From Planctomycetaceae bacterium (GTDB taxonomy: Bacteria; Planctomycetota; UBA1135; GCA-002686595): DNA of 7,860 nucleotides. Every line of letters begins with the position of its first letter. Position 1 is the stretch's first letter. A program made the translations under genes and the position numbers. The stretch lies in assembly GCA_013360535.1 (NCBI GenBank), contig JABWBL010000144.1:1-7860 (forward strand), written 5' to 3'. The notes beneath the pieces were generated by a model that saw only the letters and a list, made by a program, of their open reading frames with translations, was not told the origin of the DNA and ran no database searches. Of the stretch, positions 7,151 to 7,860 are shown piece by piece.

Positions 7151-7429
7151 ATGCCCCCCTCCCATCCGATCACCACCACCGGCCTCGCCTCGACCGTGAC
7201 CACCACGCAGGGCGTGGGCGAGACGGTTCCCAAGTGGATCGACCGCCACAACACCGCGGTCGCAGCTGGAACTCCGACCGGCAACACGCTGACGACGACA
7301 TACACCTCGGCCAACGGCACCGAGACGGTCACCACGACCCGCAAGGACGGCGAGTCCGACGCCGAGTTCCTGACCCGGCATCGGGCCGACTACCTCATGC
7401 GGATGGTCGACGCCCCGCCGATCCCCTGA
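7151..7429 (+). CDS. Small threonine-rich protein with internal duplication, unknown function
   Basis: I do not recognise a named family. The 92-residue product contains 22 threonines (24%) and no signal peptide or membrane segment. Residues 15-37 and 59-81 align without gaps at an offset of 44: each begins TVTTT, has GE at positions 9-10 and RH at 18-19, with an aromatic residue (W29, F73) four or three residues before the RH. Each copy is preceded by another TTT strand (8-10 and 48-50), so each unit looks like a beta hairpin followed by an amphipathic helix. Third codon positions are strongly G/C, supporting real coding. It follows the kinase by 4 bases with a good Shine-Dalgarno and precedes a terminator-like hairpin, so it completes the sigma-kinase operon. 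A role as kinase substrate, adaptor or sigma regulator is plausible but unproven. Confidence 0.82.
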   Translation: MPPSHPITTTGLASTVTTTQGVGETVPKWIDRHNTAVAAGTPTGNTLTTTYTSANGTETVTTTRKDGESDAEFLTRHRADYLMRMVDAPPIP

Positions 7430-7452
7430 CGCTCGCGGCCTTCCCGACCGTT

Positions 7453-7490
7453 CGGCCCGCCCGGCAGCCCGCTGCCCGGCGGGCCGCTTT
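7453..7490 (+). terminator. Terminator-like GC hairpin after the sigma-kinase operon
   Basis: Bases 7453-7467 pair with 7472-7486, giving a 15-position stem with a single C/C mismatch (7462 and 7477) and a 4-base loop CCCG. The stem is followed by CTTTCATT, a short and imperfect T tract. It starts 23 bases after the stop of the small gene. The position and strength fit an intrinsic terminator, although the weak T tract leaves some doubt; a further T6 run lies at 7508-7513. Confidence 0.7.
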
Positions 7491-7557
7491 CATTGGCCAA
7501 GGCGTCGTTTTTTCGATTTTGTTGGCGGATCGGGGCCACCGCCGAGCGTTTCTCCGC

Positions 7558-7860
7558 ATGAGCGAGGGGCCGGTCGTGGCGCCGATTCAAGGCGTCGCTC
7601 GCCGGCCGGCCCCTCCATCCATGGCCACCCTCGCCCGTCAATTCGAGGCCTTTCACGCCCGGCTCGTGCTCGAGCCCGCCCGGGAGCAGCGCATCCGCGC
7701 CGCTGTGGGCGAGCTGCAGGCCCAACTCTCCGCCCTACCGACGCTGACGCCGCTCCTGCGCGAGGTGCTGCTCGCCGGAACGGTCGCCCACGGGACCGCG
7801 CTGCAGCCGCGGGAGGACGCCGAGTTCGCCGCCGAGGCCGTGCTCGCGCTCGACCTCGCC
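7558..7860 (+). CDS. CD-NTase/Pol-beta-like nucleotidyltransferase, N-terminal part, atypical catalytic motif
   Basis: The frame is open from an ATG at 7558 to the right edge (101 codons), with a second in-frame ATG at 7621. The 7621 start gives a typical N-terminus: helical leader QFEAFHARLVL, a long helix, then LLAGTVAHGTALQP, which matches the 'QGS-x-x-x-GT-x-(I/V)-x-P' segment of CD-NTase and related nucleotidyltransferases. Numbering from 7621, G53-T54 fill the G[S/T] motif. Family members usually continue as (E/D)(F/Y)D-x-D-(V/L)(V/L); here the sequence is EFAAEAVLAL, so A70 and E72 occupy the Asp positions. D66-x-E68 just before could act as an alternative pair. Active relatives make cyclic oligonucleotides that trigger CBASS effectors. 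The 7558 start would add 21 proline-rich residues. Most of the protein and its neighbours lie outside the window, so activity and system type cannot be settled. The upstream terminator separates it from the sigma operon. Confidence 0.62.
   Translation, partial: MSEGPVVAPIQGVARRPAPPSMATLARQFEAFHARLVLEPAREQRIRAAVGELQAQLSALPTLTPLLREVLLAGTVAHGTALQPREDAEFAAEAVLALDLA
7564..7615 (+). promoter_or_regulatory. Two-tier hairpin directly before the second start codon of the nucleotidyltransferase-like gene
   Basis: Bases 7564-7576 pair with 7603-7615 (13 pairs, one of them G-U), and within the loop 7578-7583 pair with 7591-7596 (6 pairs, one G-U) around a 7-base loop. The structure ends 5 bases before the ATG at 7621 and would cover any ribosome-binding site there; no Shine-Dalgarno is visible. 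If translation begins at 7558, the hairpin lies inside the early coding region instead. It has no T tract, so it is not a typical terminator. Confidence 0.45.

Noticed and set aside
5302..7344. A 680-codon minus-strand open frame opposite the sigma and kinase genes
   Set aside because: Typical antisense shadow of strongly codon-biased genes; the plus-strand products have clear catalytic motifs.
7390..7725. A 111-codon minus-strand open frame across the terminator and the nucleotidyltransferase start
   Set aside because: It reads through a hairpin and antisense to the better-supported plus-strand gene; no domain seen.
1..7860. CRISPR arrays, tRNA or rRNA genes, transposase genes, integration sites
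   Set aside because: No regularly spaced repeats, cloverleaf-like sequence, transposase motif or terminal inverted repeats were seen on either strand.

Overview
The window is very GC-rich (strong G/C bias at third codon positions) and bacterial. The likely host is a planctomycete or a related lineage: a PF07638-type ECF sigma factor is translationally coupled to a membrane Ser/Thr kinase, an arrangement common in Planctomycetota. This assignment is inferred from gene content, not from a phylogenetic marker.

Minus strand, 4504 down to 1: a tightly packed housekeeping run that reads rimO (methylthiotransferase for ribosomal protein S12), pgsA (phosphatidylglycerophosphate synthase), pgpA (phosphatidylglycerophosphatase A), a membrane HAMP-SpoIIE/PP2C phosphatase-like protein, a small MazG-like NTP pyrophosphohydrolase, and the first 49 codons of priA, cut by the left edge. 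Starts and stops overlap or lie within 2 to 10 bases of each other, so this is very probably one operon. PgsA and PgpA catalyse consecutive steps of phosphatidylglycerol synthesis. The phosphatase-like protein keeps its fold signatures but has replacements at several expected metal ligands.

4505-5209: a divergent intergenic region of about 700 bases with no convincing gene. It should carry the outward promoters for both transcription units. It holds a -10-like TAGACT just before the sigma gene and a 12-base perfect palindrome.

Plus strand, 5210-7429: ECF sigma factor, Ser/Thr kinase with one C-terminal membrane segment (4-base overlap with the sigma gene), and a 92-residue threonine-rich protein made of two copies of a roughly 44-residue unit, preceded by the best Shine-Dalgarno sequence in this unit. 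A strong GC hairpin follows it and looks like the terminator. A plausible reading is that the kinase senses or relays a signal to the sigma factor, with the small protein as a dedicated partner or substrate; that role is inference.

Plus strand, 7558/7621 to the right edge: the N-terminus of a gene resembling the CD-NTase/Pol-beta nucleotidyltransferases of CBASS-type signalling. The G[S/T] motif is present, but where relatives carry Asp-x-Asp this protein has Ala-x-Glu. A long two-tier hairpin sits directly before the second possible start codon. This right-hand end is the most unusual part of the window.
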